Shown here one piece after another: positions 33,273-41,433 of a stretch of 64,000 bases of DNA. The translations under genes were made by a program, and so were the position numbers. The stretch is from Paenibacillus sp. LS1 (GTDB taxonomy: Bacteria > Bacillota > Bacilli > Paenibacillales > Paenibacillaceae). The notes below the pieces were generated by a model. The model saw nothing but the letters and a program-made list of their open reading frames with translations. It did no database searches and was not told the origin of the DNA. Position 1 is the stretch's first letter, and each line of letters starts with the position of its first letter. The DNA is taken from assembly GCF_026013365.1 (NCBI RefSeq), contig NZ_JAPDOE010000007.1, positions 62,001-126,000 on the forward strand. The letters run 5' to 3'.

Positions 33273-34970
33273 TTATTTTACGTCTTTTCCTGTCCACAGG
33301 GAGACACGATCTTTAACCCAAACGGTATATTGTTTCTCCATCTCCACTGCACCTGCTTTGTCCAATTCAGCCAGGAAGGCATCATAAGTTGTATCAAAGT
33401 TAGCTGGTGTAGTCAGAACAGCTTCCGGAATACGTTTACGTACGATATCCTGCGTTTTCTGGAATGTTACGTTGTAGTCCGTGTCGGAAGGTACGGGCAT
33501 ATTATATGCTGCACCCCAGTCTTTCAGCTTCAGATCTTCTTCGGAAGGATAGAAATCTTTCCATGTTGTAATACCATAGGCTTTCAACGTTTCCTTCTCA
33601 GCTGCAGTGTAGCCTGCTTGAATCTGCTCAGGGAAGTTCGTTGTATAGTAGTTATCCGTAGAATCTTTCACACCATCACCGTATCTCGCACTAAAGGCGC
33701 TATACATCCCGATTCCTGTTTCCTTGCTGAAATTCGAGTTGTCATTCGTTTTGCGATCCTGAATCTCTTCAGGGATCACACGTTTGCCATCTTCCACGTT
33801 ATAGTGTTCGCCTTCAATACCCCAGTTTCTTAGAACTTGTCCTTCATCGGAAGCAAGCCAATCCAAGAATTTAATGATACGTACCGGATCTTTCGCCGAA
33901 GTTGTGATCCCGATGCCATATCCGTCAAATCCAGTTGGTTGGAACGTATGATCCACAATATCCTTGTTCAGGGACACGGAGAAGTGAGCATATGTGGCAT
34001 CGTCTTTGCCCGCTGATTTGAGTGCATTTTCAGCTTCTTGATAATTCCACTCTTGGTCGATCAGACCTAGTACACGGCCACTGGCAATTTTAGACTTATA
34101 TTGGTCATCCTTTTGGACAAATGCATCTTTGTCCAGCAGTCCTTCACTATACATTTTGTTCAACCAACGGAAGTATTCTTTCTCCTCTGGACGCTTGTAG
34201 TGAAGCGTCGCTTCATACGTTTCAGGGTTGATGTAATATTCTCCATCATCCGGTGCACCTGTTGCCTGGAAGGCTGGGTTCGTTACCGTGATCATGATCT
34301 TCCAATCATCTGCATTTAATGTCAGTGGAATGGTTGGCTGACCATCAATGGTTGGATGTTTTTCATAATAGGCTCTCAGTACATTCTCATAATCCTCAAG
34401 TGTCTTCACTTCAGGGTATCCGAGCTCTTTCAATACTCTTTGTTGAATTTCGAATCCGCCACCTGCATCAAATACAACATTATCTACACCCATGTTGGTT
34501 GGGATCGTATATATTGCCTGATCTTCCGTGTTATATTTCAAACGGTTCATCTGGTCGCCATAGATTTTTTTCAGGTTCGGAGCATGCTCTTCAATCAGAT
34601 CCGTCAGATCCAGCATCGCGCCTGCATCCACAAGCTTAGACAAGTTACCTTTAGGGAAAATGAGATCAGGGTAATCACCGCTGGCCGCCATAAGTGCAAT
34701 CTTCTGATCGCCACCGTTGTTCACATCATACTCAGCTTCAATCGTAACGCCTGTTTGCTTGGTAATCTCTTTACCGACTGCATCTTGCATCTTGTTCCAG
34801 GTCGGACTAGCATCCGCCCCAAAGAACGTGACTGTAACTGGTTCGGTTCCGCTGGACTCCGTAGTCCCTTTCGTTTCCGAATTCCCGCAGCCAGCTGTGA
34901 CCAACATCGCACTTGCGAGCATCAACATTGCAAACGTCTTGGGTGTATTACCTTTCATTTTGCCTCTCAT
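33273..34970 (-). CDS. Sugar ABC transporter binding lipoprotein 1 (LplA-like)
   Basis: 565 residues. A signal peptide with lipobox TAGC (Cys28) anchors it to the outer face of the membrane. The rest is a large extracellular solute-binding protein of the family paired with LplB/YtcP-type permeases: VTFFGADASPTWNKMQ, DYPDLIFPKGNLSKLVDAG, KTLEDYENVLRAY, GQPTIPLTL, WLASDEGQVLRNWGIEGEHY. It is nearly the same protein as its upstream neighbour (35289-36992), differing mainly in the N-terminal tail. It has its own terminator and an upstream spacer with three operator-like palindromes, so it can be expressed separately. It probably binds an oligosaccharide. Confidence 0.9.
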   Translation of the reverse strand: MRGKMKGNTPKTFAMLMLASAMLVTAGCGNSETKGTTESSGTEPVTVTFFGADASPTWNKMQDAVGKEITKQTGVTIEAEYDVNNGGDQKIALMAASGDYPDLIFPKGNLSKLVDAGAMLDLTDLIEEHAPNLKKIYGDQMNRLKYNTEDQAIYTIPTNMGVDNVVFDAGGGFEIQQRVLKELGYPEVKTLEDYENVLRAYYEKHPTIDGQPTIPLTLNADDWKIMITVTNPAFQATGAPDDGEYYINPETYEATLHYKRPEEKEYFRWLNKMYSEGLLDKDAFVQKDDQYKSKIASGRVLGLIDQEWNYQEAENALKSAGKDDATYAHFSVSLNKDIVDHTFQPTGFDGYGIGITTSAKDPVRIIKFLDWLASDEGQVLRNWGIEGEHYNVEDGKRVIPEEIQDRKTNDNSNFSKETGIGMYSAFSARYGDGVKDSTDNYYTTNFPEQIQAGYTAAEKETLKAYGITTWKDFYPSEEDLKLKDWGAAYNMPVPSDTDYNVTFQKTQDIVRKRIPEAVLTTPANFDTTYDAFLAELDKAGAVEMEKQYTVWVKDRVSLWTGKDVK

Positions 34971-35133
34971 TGTCTAGTTCCCCCTATTATTTATGAAGGT
35001 TTTATCTGTATAACAGGCCTGGGCCTGAGGATACCACTTTTATTGAATGCGCTTTCGATACAGTCCACTATGGCTTTTTGTAAAGCTAGCATCTCAATCG
35101 GATTAAGCGATACAACATTCTGCTAACAAGCAT

Positions 35134-35180
35134 AAAACGTTTTCGTAATAACTATAAAACGCTTACTGAAAGTGCTTACA
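35134..35180. promoter_or_regulatory. Three operator/cre-like motifs upstream of binding protein 1
   Basis: AAAACGTTTT (35134-35143), AAAACGCTTACT (35156-35167) and AAAGTGCTTACA (35169-35180) occur in a row 164-210 bp before the gene. Confidence 0.55.
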
Positions 35181-35220
35181 TGATAGATTATATGCTATCC
35201 ACCACCCTACGTCAACAACA

Positions 35221-35249
35221 AAAAAAGCCCTTTCTCAAGGGCTTTTTTT
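35221..35249 (-). terminator. Terminator of binding-protein gene 2
   Basis: A 12-bp stem (AAAAAAGCCCTT/AAGGGCTTTTTT) with a TCTC loop, T-run on both strands. Confidence 0.88.
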
Positions 35250-35288
35250 GAAATGAAAACCATTGGCTTTTATGCCTTGTTTTCAATC

Positions 35289-36992
35289 TTATTTCACATC
35301 TTTTCCAGTCCACAGCGCAACACGTTCTTTGATCCAAACGGTATATTGTTTCTCCATTTCTACTGCACCCGCTTTATCGAGTTCAGCCAGGAGACTATCA
35401 TATACGCTGTCGAAGTTCTCTGGCTTGGCAAGGATGGCTTCCGGAATCCGTTTACGGATGATATCCTGCGTTTTCTGGAACGTTACGTTGTAATCCGTGT
35501 CCGAAGGTACAGGCATGTTATATGCTGCGCCCCAGTCTTTCAGCTTCAGTTCATCTTCGGAAGGATAGAAATCTTTCCATGTTGTAATGCCATAGGCTTT
35601 CAACGTTTCCTTCTCTGCTGGTGTGTAACTTGCTTGGATCTGTTCAGGGAAGTTCGTTGTGTAGAAGTTATCTGTAGAATCTTTCACACCATCACCGTAT
35701 CTTGCGCTGAAGATATTGTACAATCCGACACCGGTTTCTTTGGTGAAATTCGAGTTGTCATTCGTTTTGCGATCCTGAATCTCGTCAGGGATTACACGTT
35801 GGCCACCTTCTACGTTGTAGTGCTCGCCTTCAACACCCCAGTTTCTCAACACTTGACCTTCGTCGGAAGCGAGCCAATCCATGAATTTGATGATACGTAC
35901 CGGATCTTTAGCCGAAGTTGTGATCCCGATGCCATAACCGTCAAACCCAGTTGGCTGGAATGTGTGATCCACAATATCCTTGTTTAGGGACACGGAGAAG
36001 TGAGCGTATGTGGCGTCATCTTTGCCCGCTGCTTTAAGCGCATTCTCAGCTTCACCATAGTTCCAGTCCTGGTCAATCAGACCGAGTACACGACCACTGG
36101 CAATTTTGGATTTGTATTGATCATCCTTTTGAACAAAAGTATCTTTGTCCAGCAGTCCTTCACTGTACATTTTGTTTAACCACCGGAAATATTCTTTTTC
36201 CTCTGGACGTTTGTAGTGAAGCATGGCTTCATACGTTTCAGGGTTAATGTAATATTCACCATCATCCGGTCCACCTGTTGCCTGGAAGGCAGGGTTCGTT
36301 ACCGTAATCATGATCTTCCAGTCATCTGCATTCAATGTCAGAGGAATGGTTGGTTGACCATCAATCGTTGGATGTTTTTCATAGTACGTTCTAAGAACGT
36401 TTTCGTAATCCTCAAGTGTTTTCACTTCAGGGTATCCGAGCTCTTTCAATACTCTTTGCTGAATTTCGAATCCGCCACCTGCATCAAATGCAACGTTATC
36501 TACTCCCATATTCGTTGGAATAGCATAGATCGCCTGATCATCCAGACTGTATTTCAAACGATTCATCTGCTCGCCATAGATTTTTTTCAGGTTTGGTGCA
36601 TGTTCTTCAATCAGGTCAGTCAGGTCCAGCATTGCGCCTGCATCCACTAGCTTCGACAAGTTACCTTTAGGAAAGATAATATCAGGGTAATCACCGCTGG
36701 CAGCCATCAAAGGAATCTTTTGGTCGCCACCATTGTTCACATCATACTCTGCTTCAATTGTAACACCTGTTTGTTTGGTGATCTCTTGGCCCACTGCATC
36801 TTTCATGTTGTTCCAGCTTGGACTTGCATCTGCACCAAAGAATGTAAAGGTTACCGGGGTGGTCGTATCTCCAGAATCAACCGGCTTTTCTGAAGCGGTA
36901 GTTCCTCCTCCACTGCCACTGCATCCTGCTGTAATTGCAAGAGCACTGGCTAACAGAAGCATTGCGAATGTTTTTGGTGTTTTGCCCTTCAT
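35289..36992 (-). CDS. Sugar ABC transporter binding lipoprotein 2 (LplA-like)
   Basis: 567 residues, lipobox TAGC (Cys24) followed by a Gly/Ser/Thr-rich linker. From VTFTFFGADASPSWNNM onward the sequence follows binding protein 1 with only scattered substitutions, including the shared segments GDQKI, FQKTQDIIRKRIPEA and WTGKDVK at the end. The strong likeness indicates a recent tandem duplication or gene conversion. AAGGGGGA precedes the ATG. Separate terminator and upstream operator-like palindromes suggest its own transcript. Confidence 0.9.
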   Translation of the reverse strand: MKGKTPKTFAMLLLASALAITAGCSGSGGGTTASEKPVDSGDTTTPVTFTFFGADASPSWNNMKDAVGQEITKQTGVTIEAEYDVNNGGDQKIPLMAASGDYPDIIFPKGNLSKLVDAGAMLDLTDLIEEHAPNLKKIYGEQMNRLKYSLDDQAIYAIPTNMGVDNVAFDAGGGFEIQQRVLKELGYPEVKTLEDYENVLRTYYEKHPTIDGQPTIPLTLNADDWKIMITVTNPAFQATGGPDDGEYYINPETYEAMLHYKRPEEKEYFRWLNKMYSEGLLDKDTFVQKDDQYKSKIASGRVLGLIDQDWNYGEAENALKAAGKDDATYAHFSVSLNKDIVDHTFQPTGFDGYGIGITTSAKDPVRIIKFMDWLASDEGQVLRNWGVEGEHYNVEGGQRVIPDEIQDRKTNDNSNFTKETGVGLYNIFSARYGDGVKDSTDNFYTTNFPEQIQASYTPAEKETLKAYGITTWKDFYPSEDELKLKDWGAAYNMPVPSDTDYNVTFQKTQDIIRKRIPEAILAKPENFDSVYDSLLAELDKAGAVEMEKQYTVWIKERVALWTGKDVK

Positions 36993-37220
36993 GTGTAATC
37001 CCCCTTATGGATATAATGAAGCTGTATATTTGTATAACAGGCTGACCTGCGCATACCGTGACCAGATGAAACGGATGTAACTTTTTTTATCTAACATTAA
37101 GAGCGCTTTCGTTATAACGGTGAATGGATCTTCCAGCACCTTAATTCACTCGTCATCCTCTAAGTTGCCTTTGAACGAATAGGACAGAATGTATGTCGTT
37201 TTCCCTGATGTACAAGCAAA

Positions 37221-37313
37221 TGTAAGTGCTTTCATAATTGAATAATAATCGCTCCCATAGTCCTTGTCAATAGTGAATATACAAAATTGAAAACGTTTTT
37301 TAGAAAACGTTTT
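37221..37313. promoter_or_regulatory. Operator/cre-like motifs upstream of binding protein 2
   Basis: TGTAAGTGCTTTCA (37221-37234) matches cre except for one base. Further up, AAAACGTTTT occurs twice (37290-37299 and 37304-37313), 14 bp apart. The nearby GAGCGCTTTCGTTA (37101) is a weaker match. Confidence 0.55.
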
Positions 37314-37322
37314 AGGTATATA

Positions 37323-37348
37323 AAAGAACCCGGTTGCCCGGGTTCTTT
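37323..37348 (-). terminator. Terminator of the permease-binding protein 3 operon
   Basis: A perfect 11-bp stem (AAAGAACCCGG/CCGGGTTCTTT) with a 4-base loop, 28 bp after the stop. The stem base provides T residues; the downstream tract is weak. Confidence 0.8.
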
Positions 37349-37376
37349 CTCTGTTTGAATCTAACCTGACACGTAC

Positions 37377-39065
37377 TTATTTAGCCTCTTCACCGCTCCA
37401 CAGCTGAACACGGTTTTGTACGAGCTCTGTGTATTGTTTCTCCATATCCTCTGCTCCTGCTTGGTCCACTTCTGCAATCATGCCGTCATAGATAGCATCG
37501 AACTGTTCAGGAGTACTCAGAATGGCTTCCGGGATACGCTTCCGGATGATATCCTGTGTTTTCTTGAAGATAACGTTGTAGTTAGAGTCACCTGGTGTTG
37601 GCAGATTATATGCTGCTCCCCATGGTTTGATTGGGAACTCATCTTCACTTGGGAACAGATCTTTCCACGTAGTAGCACCGTACGCTTTGAGTGTTTCTTT
37701 CTCTGCATCCGAATATGCTGCAACGATCTGTTCAGGGAAATTCGTAGTGTAGTAGTTATCCGTTGAATCCTTCACACCGTCTCCATAGTGACCGGACATA
37801 TTGGTGTACAGTCCGATACCCGTTTCTTTCTGGAATACGGCTGCATTATTGGTTTTCTGGTCCTGAATATCGGCAGGAATCACACGTTTGCCGTCCTTCA
37901 CTTCATACTGTTTGCCTTCAATTCCCCAGTTCATCAGCACTTGCCCTTCTTCAGAAGCCAGGTAATCGAAGAATTTGATCGTACGAACCGGATCAGGGTT
38001 CGTGGTTGTAATCCCTACACCCCAACCAGATACAAAACCAGGGTCTTGGAAGGAATGATCCTTGATATCCTTAGACAGGGTTACCGGGAAGTGTGAATAC
38101 GTTGCTTCAGTCTTACCAGCGGATTTCAATGCATTTTCTGCATCGGAGTATCCCCAATCCTGGTCAATGACACCAAGAACACGTCCACTTGCAATTTTGG
38201 ATTTGTATTGGTCTGTTTTCTGGATAAAGCTGTCCTGATCCAGCAATCCAGTGTTGTACATATGGTTCAACCAGCGGAAGTACTCTTTTTCCTCTGGACG
38301 TTTGTAATGCAGACTTGCTTCATACGTCTCTGGATCGATGTAGTATTCACCATCATCCGGTGCACCTGTTGCCTGGAAGGCCGGGTTCGTTACGGTAATC
38401 ATGATTCTCCAATCATCCGCGTCCAGTGTTAACGGGATGGTTGGCTGACCATCAATCGTTGGGTGTTTCTCTTTGTAAGCCTTCAATACATTCTCGTAAT
38501 CCTGAAGTGTATTCACTTCTGGGTATCCGAGTTCTTTCAGTACACGATGCTGAATACCAAATCCACCACCTGCATCAAAGTACTTCTGGTCTACTGCATA
38601 ATACGTCGGCAGTACATAAATAGCCTGATCTTCATTACTGTATTTCAACCGGTCCATGTAATTACCATACAGCTTCTTCAGATTGGGAGCATATTGGTCG
38701 ATCAGATCTGTCAGATCGAGCATTGCCCCGGCATCCACCAGTTTGCTGAGTTCTCCTTTGGGTGACACGATATCCGGATAGTCTCCGCTCGCCGCCATTA
38801 AGGATATCTTATCTTGACCACCACTAACGGCAAATTCACCGTTAAGGGTTATCCCTGTTTTCTCTGTAAGGACTTTGCCGACTTCATCCTTCATGCCATT
38901 CCAGTTCGGACTGGGATCGACACTAAAGAAATCGAACGTAAGTGGAGTTGTCTCTGCGCTTGTATCCTTAAAGGACGTATCACCGCCACTTCCTCCACCG
39001 CAACCTGCGAGTAAAGACAATGCAAGCACTGGTGCCAGTGCAATCTTCATTTTGGAACTTGCCAT
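37377..39065 (-). CDS. Sugar ABC transporter binding lipoprotein 3 (LplA-like)
   Basis: 562 residues, lipobox LAGC (Cys22) followed by a Gly/Ser-rich linker. Same family as the two genes downstream, but more divergent (for example FDFFSVDPSPNWNGMKDE in place of FFGADASP). It keeps the same core motifs DYPDIVSPKGELSKLVDAG, FRWLNHMYNTGLLDQD and FQKTQDII-like FKKTQDIIRKRIPEA. It lies directly behind the two permease genes and is probably the original partner of that transporter, with proteins 1 and 2 added later. AGGGAGGA precedes the ATG. Confidence 0.9.
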   Translation of the reverse strand: MASSKMKIALAPVLALSLLAGCGGGSGGDTSFKDTSAETTPLTFDFFSVDPSPNWNGMKDEVGKVLTEKTGITLNGEFAVSGGQDKISLMAASGDYPDIVSPKGELSKLVDAGAMLDLTDLIDQYAPNLKKLYGNYMDRLKYSNEDQAIYVLPTYYAVDQKYFDAGGGFGIQHRVLKELGYPEVNTLQDYENVLKAYKEKHPTIDGQPTIPLTLDADDWRIMITVTNPAFQATGAPDDGEYYIDPETYEASLHYKRPEEKEYFRWLNHMYNTGLLDQDSFIQKTDQYKSKIASGRVLGVIDQDWGYSDAENALKSAGKTEATYSHFPVTLSKDIKDHSFQDPGFVSGWGVGITTTNPDPVRTIKFFDYLASEEGQVLMNWGIEGKQYEVKDGKRVIPADIQDQKTNNAAVFQKETGIGLYTNMSGHYGDGVKDSTDNYYTTNFPEQIVAAYSDAEKETLKAYGATTWKDLFPSEDEFPIKPWGAAYNLPTPGDSNYNVIFKKTQDIIRKRIPEAILSTPEQFDAIYDGMIAEVDQAGAEDMEKQYTELVQNRVQLWSGEEAK

Positions 39066-39252
39066 AATGGTAATCCTCCCTGTTTCATATGTCTGTTTTG
39101 TCCGGGACTTTTTTGTCCCTGTCTATAGCTTCATGGATACCACACCGCAGCCCTATACGGTGAAGCGCAGACCACATGGCTGCGCTTCGGGTATCCTGAT
39201 GCTTCATTTGTAGATGTACGGCCGCTCTATTTGGCAGCCTGTACCCAGTTGT

Positions 39253-40155
39253 TTAACCTTTTACTGCGCCCAGTGTCATACCGCCAACAAAGTACTTCTG
39301 AAGGAATGGATATACAATGAGGATTGGAACCGTTACAACGATCGTAATCGCCATTTTGATCGATTCCGGTGAAATCTGTGTCATTTGCTGCGCCATATCA
39401 TTGGCATTTCGTCCAGCACCTGAGCCTTGCTGCGTACTTTGCAGTACTTTCATCAGCTCATATTGAAGCGTGGTCAAATGTGCCTTTGAACCATTATACA
39501 GGTACGTATCGAACCACGCATTCCATTGACCTACAGCCAGGAACAATGCGATGGTAGCAAGCACTGGTTTACACAGTGGCAAGATGATTCTGTAATAGAT
39601 TGTAAAGTCATTCGCTCCGTCCAGCTTCGCGGATTCCTGCAATGAGTATGGCAGGCCATCAATGAATGAACGGATGATGAACACGTTAAATGCACTGATC
39701 ATGCCAGGCAATACATATACCCAGAATGTACCGATCAGGTTCAAGTCACGCATCAGAATGTACACCGGAATCAGACCACCGGAGAAATACATCGTGAGTG
39801 CGAGTGTTGTGGATACAAATTTTCTAAGTCCAAAATCAGGTCTGCTCAGTGTAAAGGCGATCATGGATGAACTGATCAATCCGAGCACGGTACCTACAAG
39901 TGTACGCAGAATGGAGATCTGCAAACCTTGTAACAATCCATCATATTGGAAAATCGTTTTGTAGTTCTGTAATGTGAATTCGCGAGGCCACAAGTAAATT
40001 CCGCCACGTACTGTATCTGTCGAGTTATTGAGTGAGATAGCTAGTACGTTAAGGAATGGATAAAGTGTTACAACCAGCACCATGGTCATCGCGAGGATGT
40101 TGAATATATCGAACAGTTTATCGCCCCGAGTAGCATTGAATGCTTTGTTCGCCAT
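39253..40155 (-). CDS. Sugar ABC transporter permease (LplC/YtcP-like)
   Basis: 300 residues with six membrane helices. The permease EAA loop, contacting the ATPase, is LQESAKLDGANDFTIYYRIILPLCKP. It ends VGGMTLGAVKG, as LplC/YtcP proteins do. Partner of the permease upstream (15 bp) and of the downstream binding protein. No ATP-binding subunit is encoded nearby; transporters of this type usually share an MsmX-like ATPase encoded elsewhere. Confidence 0.93.
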   Translation of the reverse strand: MANKAFNATRGDKLFDIFNILAMTMVLVVTLYPFLNVLAISLNNSTDTVRGGIYLWPREFTLQNYKTIFQYDGLLQGLQISILRTLVGTVLGLISSSMIAFTLSRPDFGLRKFVSTTLALTMYFSGGLIPVYILMRDLNLIGTFWVYVLPGMISAFNVFIIRSFIDGLPYSLQESAKLDGANDFTIYYRIILPLCKPVLATIALFLAVGQWNAWFDTYLYNGSKAHLTTLQYELMKVLQSTQQGSGAGRNANDMAQQMTQISPESIKMAITIVVTVPILIVYPFLQKYFVGGMTLGAVKG

Positions 40156-40170
40156 AATGTCGTCCCCTCC

Positions 40171-41154
40171 CTACATGATGCTTTCTTTTGTGAATTTTTT
40201 GAACAAGCCGTTCGCAGTAAACAGAAGGATGATACTGACAACGGAGTTGAATATACCTATGGCTGTACCATACGAGAATCGTCCCATATTCAAACCATAA
40301 TTGAGCGCATATAGATCAAGTACTTCCGAGTAGTCTGTGACCAGACTGTTGCCAAGCAAGAACTGCTTCTCGAAACCGATACTGATAAGATGTCCAATTG
40401 ACATGATGAAAAGTACGGAAATCGTGGTCCGTATTCCAGGCAGCGTAATATGCCACATCTGTCTCCAGCGGTTGGCTCCATCTACACGGGAAGCTTCATA
40501 CAGCTCATTGTCGATACCTGTAATCGCCGCCAGATAGATGATGGCATTCCAACCCGTTTCCTTCCACATATCTGAAGCGGTTACAATGTACCAGAACAAG
40601 TTCCCCTTGGCCATGAACTGGATCGGCTGATCAATAATGTTCAGGCCTACCAAAAGATCATTGATAATCCCTCCATCGGTGGAGAGCATCTTCGTAATGA
40701 TCCCGGCTACAACAACCCAGGATACAAAGTGAGGCAGATATGATACCGTTTGCACGGCACGCTTGAAGAACATGCCTCTCATTTCATTCAGGAGAATAGC
40801 GAAGAATATCGGCACGATAAAACCGACAACTAGTCCCATCAAGCTCATTGCAAGCGTATTTCGAAGTACCAGATAGAAACGATCATCACTGAACAGCTCT
40901 ACAAAGTGTTTAAAGCCAACCCACTCTTGATCACCAAACGATCTGGCAGGTTTATAGTTTTGGAAAGCCATCGTCCATCCCCATAGTGGCAGATAGTTAA
41001 ATACGAAAACCCAAGCTACGAATGGCAATGACATGAGATAGAGATATTTCTGCTGCTTCATTCTGTCCCAAATTCCGTTCCGCCGATTCTTTAAAGGCGG
41101 TTTGGGGTCACTGCTTCTGTTCGCGGAAGCGGATTTTTTTGTTAGCGTTTCCAT
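40171..41154 (-). CDS. Sugar ABC transporter permease (LplB-like)
   Basis: 327 residues. A basic cytoplasmic N-terminus (KKSASANRSSDPKPPLKNRR) precedes six helices. Typical motifs are MKQQKYLYLMSLPFVAWVFV, YLPLWGWTMAFQNYKPA and the EAA loop ELYEASRVDGANRWRQMWHITLPGI. First gene of the permease-permease-binding protein operon, with GAGGGGGA before the ATG and a cre-like site (41199-41214) upstream. Confidence 0.93.
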   Translation of the reverse strand: METLTKKSASANRSSDPKPPLKNRRNGIWDRMKQQKYLYLMSLPFVAWVFVFNYLPLWGWTMAFQNYKPARSFGDQEWVGFKHFVELFSDDRFYLVLRNTLAMSLMGLVVGFIVPIFFAILLNEMRGMFFKRAVQTVSYLPHFVSWVVVAGIITKMLSTDGGIINDLLVGLNIIDQPIQFMAKGNLFWYIVTASDMWKETGWNAIIYLAAITGIDNELYEASRVDGANRWRQMWHITLPGIRTTISVLFIMSIGHLISIGFEKQFLLGNSLVTDYSEVLDLYALNYGLNMGRFSYGTAIGIFNSVVSIILLFTANGLFKKFTKESIM

Positions 41155-41198
41155 CTCCGTTCCCCCTCCTCTGTTTTATAAAATAATCATACTCGATA

Positions 41199-41214
41199 GA
41201 GCGTTTTCAAAATA
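41199..41214 (-). promoter_or_regulatory. cre-like site upstream of lplB-like permease
   Basis: On the minus strand TGAAAACGCTCTAT matches the cre consensus except at two positions, 45-60 bp before the gene. Confidence 0.5.
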
Positions 41215-41360
41215 CCATCTGGATTTTAGAGAAAATCATATAGAAATTAGATATAGACATATATAATCAGACATTATTTAGTTAAAATCAGTGATAAATT
41301 CTACTTCTTAATGCAATTAAAGTAACATAAAGGCACTATATATAATAAAATGGTTAATAC

Positions 41361-41374
41361 CGAAAACGTTTTAT
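41361..41374. promoter_or_regulatory. AAAACGTTTT operator upstream of the permease operon
   Basis: CGAAAACGTTTTAT, the same palindrome found upstream of GH95, the binding proteins and GH2. AT-rich sequence lies between it and the gene. Confidence 0.55.
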
Positions 41375-41405
41375 AGTAATCGTTTACTCCAATTGAATAA
41401 CACAC

Positions 41406-41430
41406 AAAAAGGACCCTTTCGGGTCCTTAT
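41406..41430 (-). terminator. Terminator of the GH2 gene
   Basis: A perfect 8-bp stem (AAGGACCC/GGGTCCTT, 41409-41428) with a TTTC loop; T-run on the minus strand. Confidence 0.85.
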
Positions 41431-41433
41431 AAA

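Noticed and set aside
33252..35987. Phe/Ile/Arg-rich plus-strand frames (193, 256 and 244 codons) opposite the binding proteins
   Set aside because: Similar to each other only because the binding-protein genes are paralogues; no start signals.
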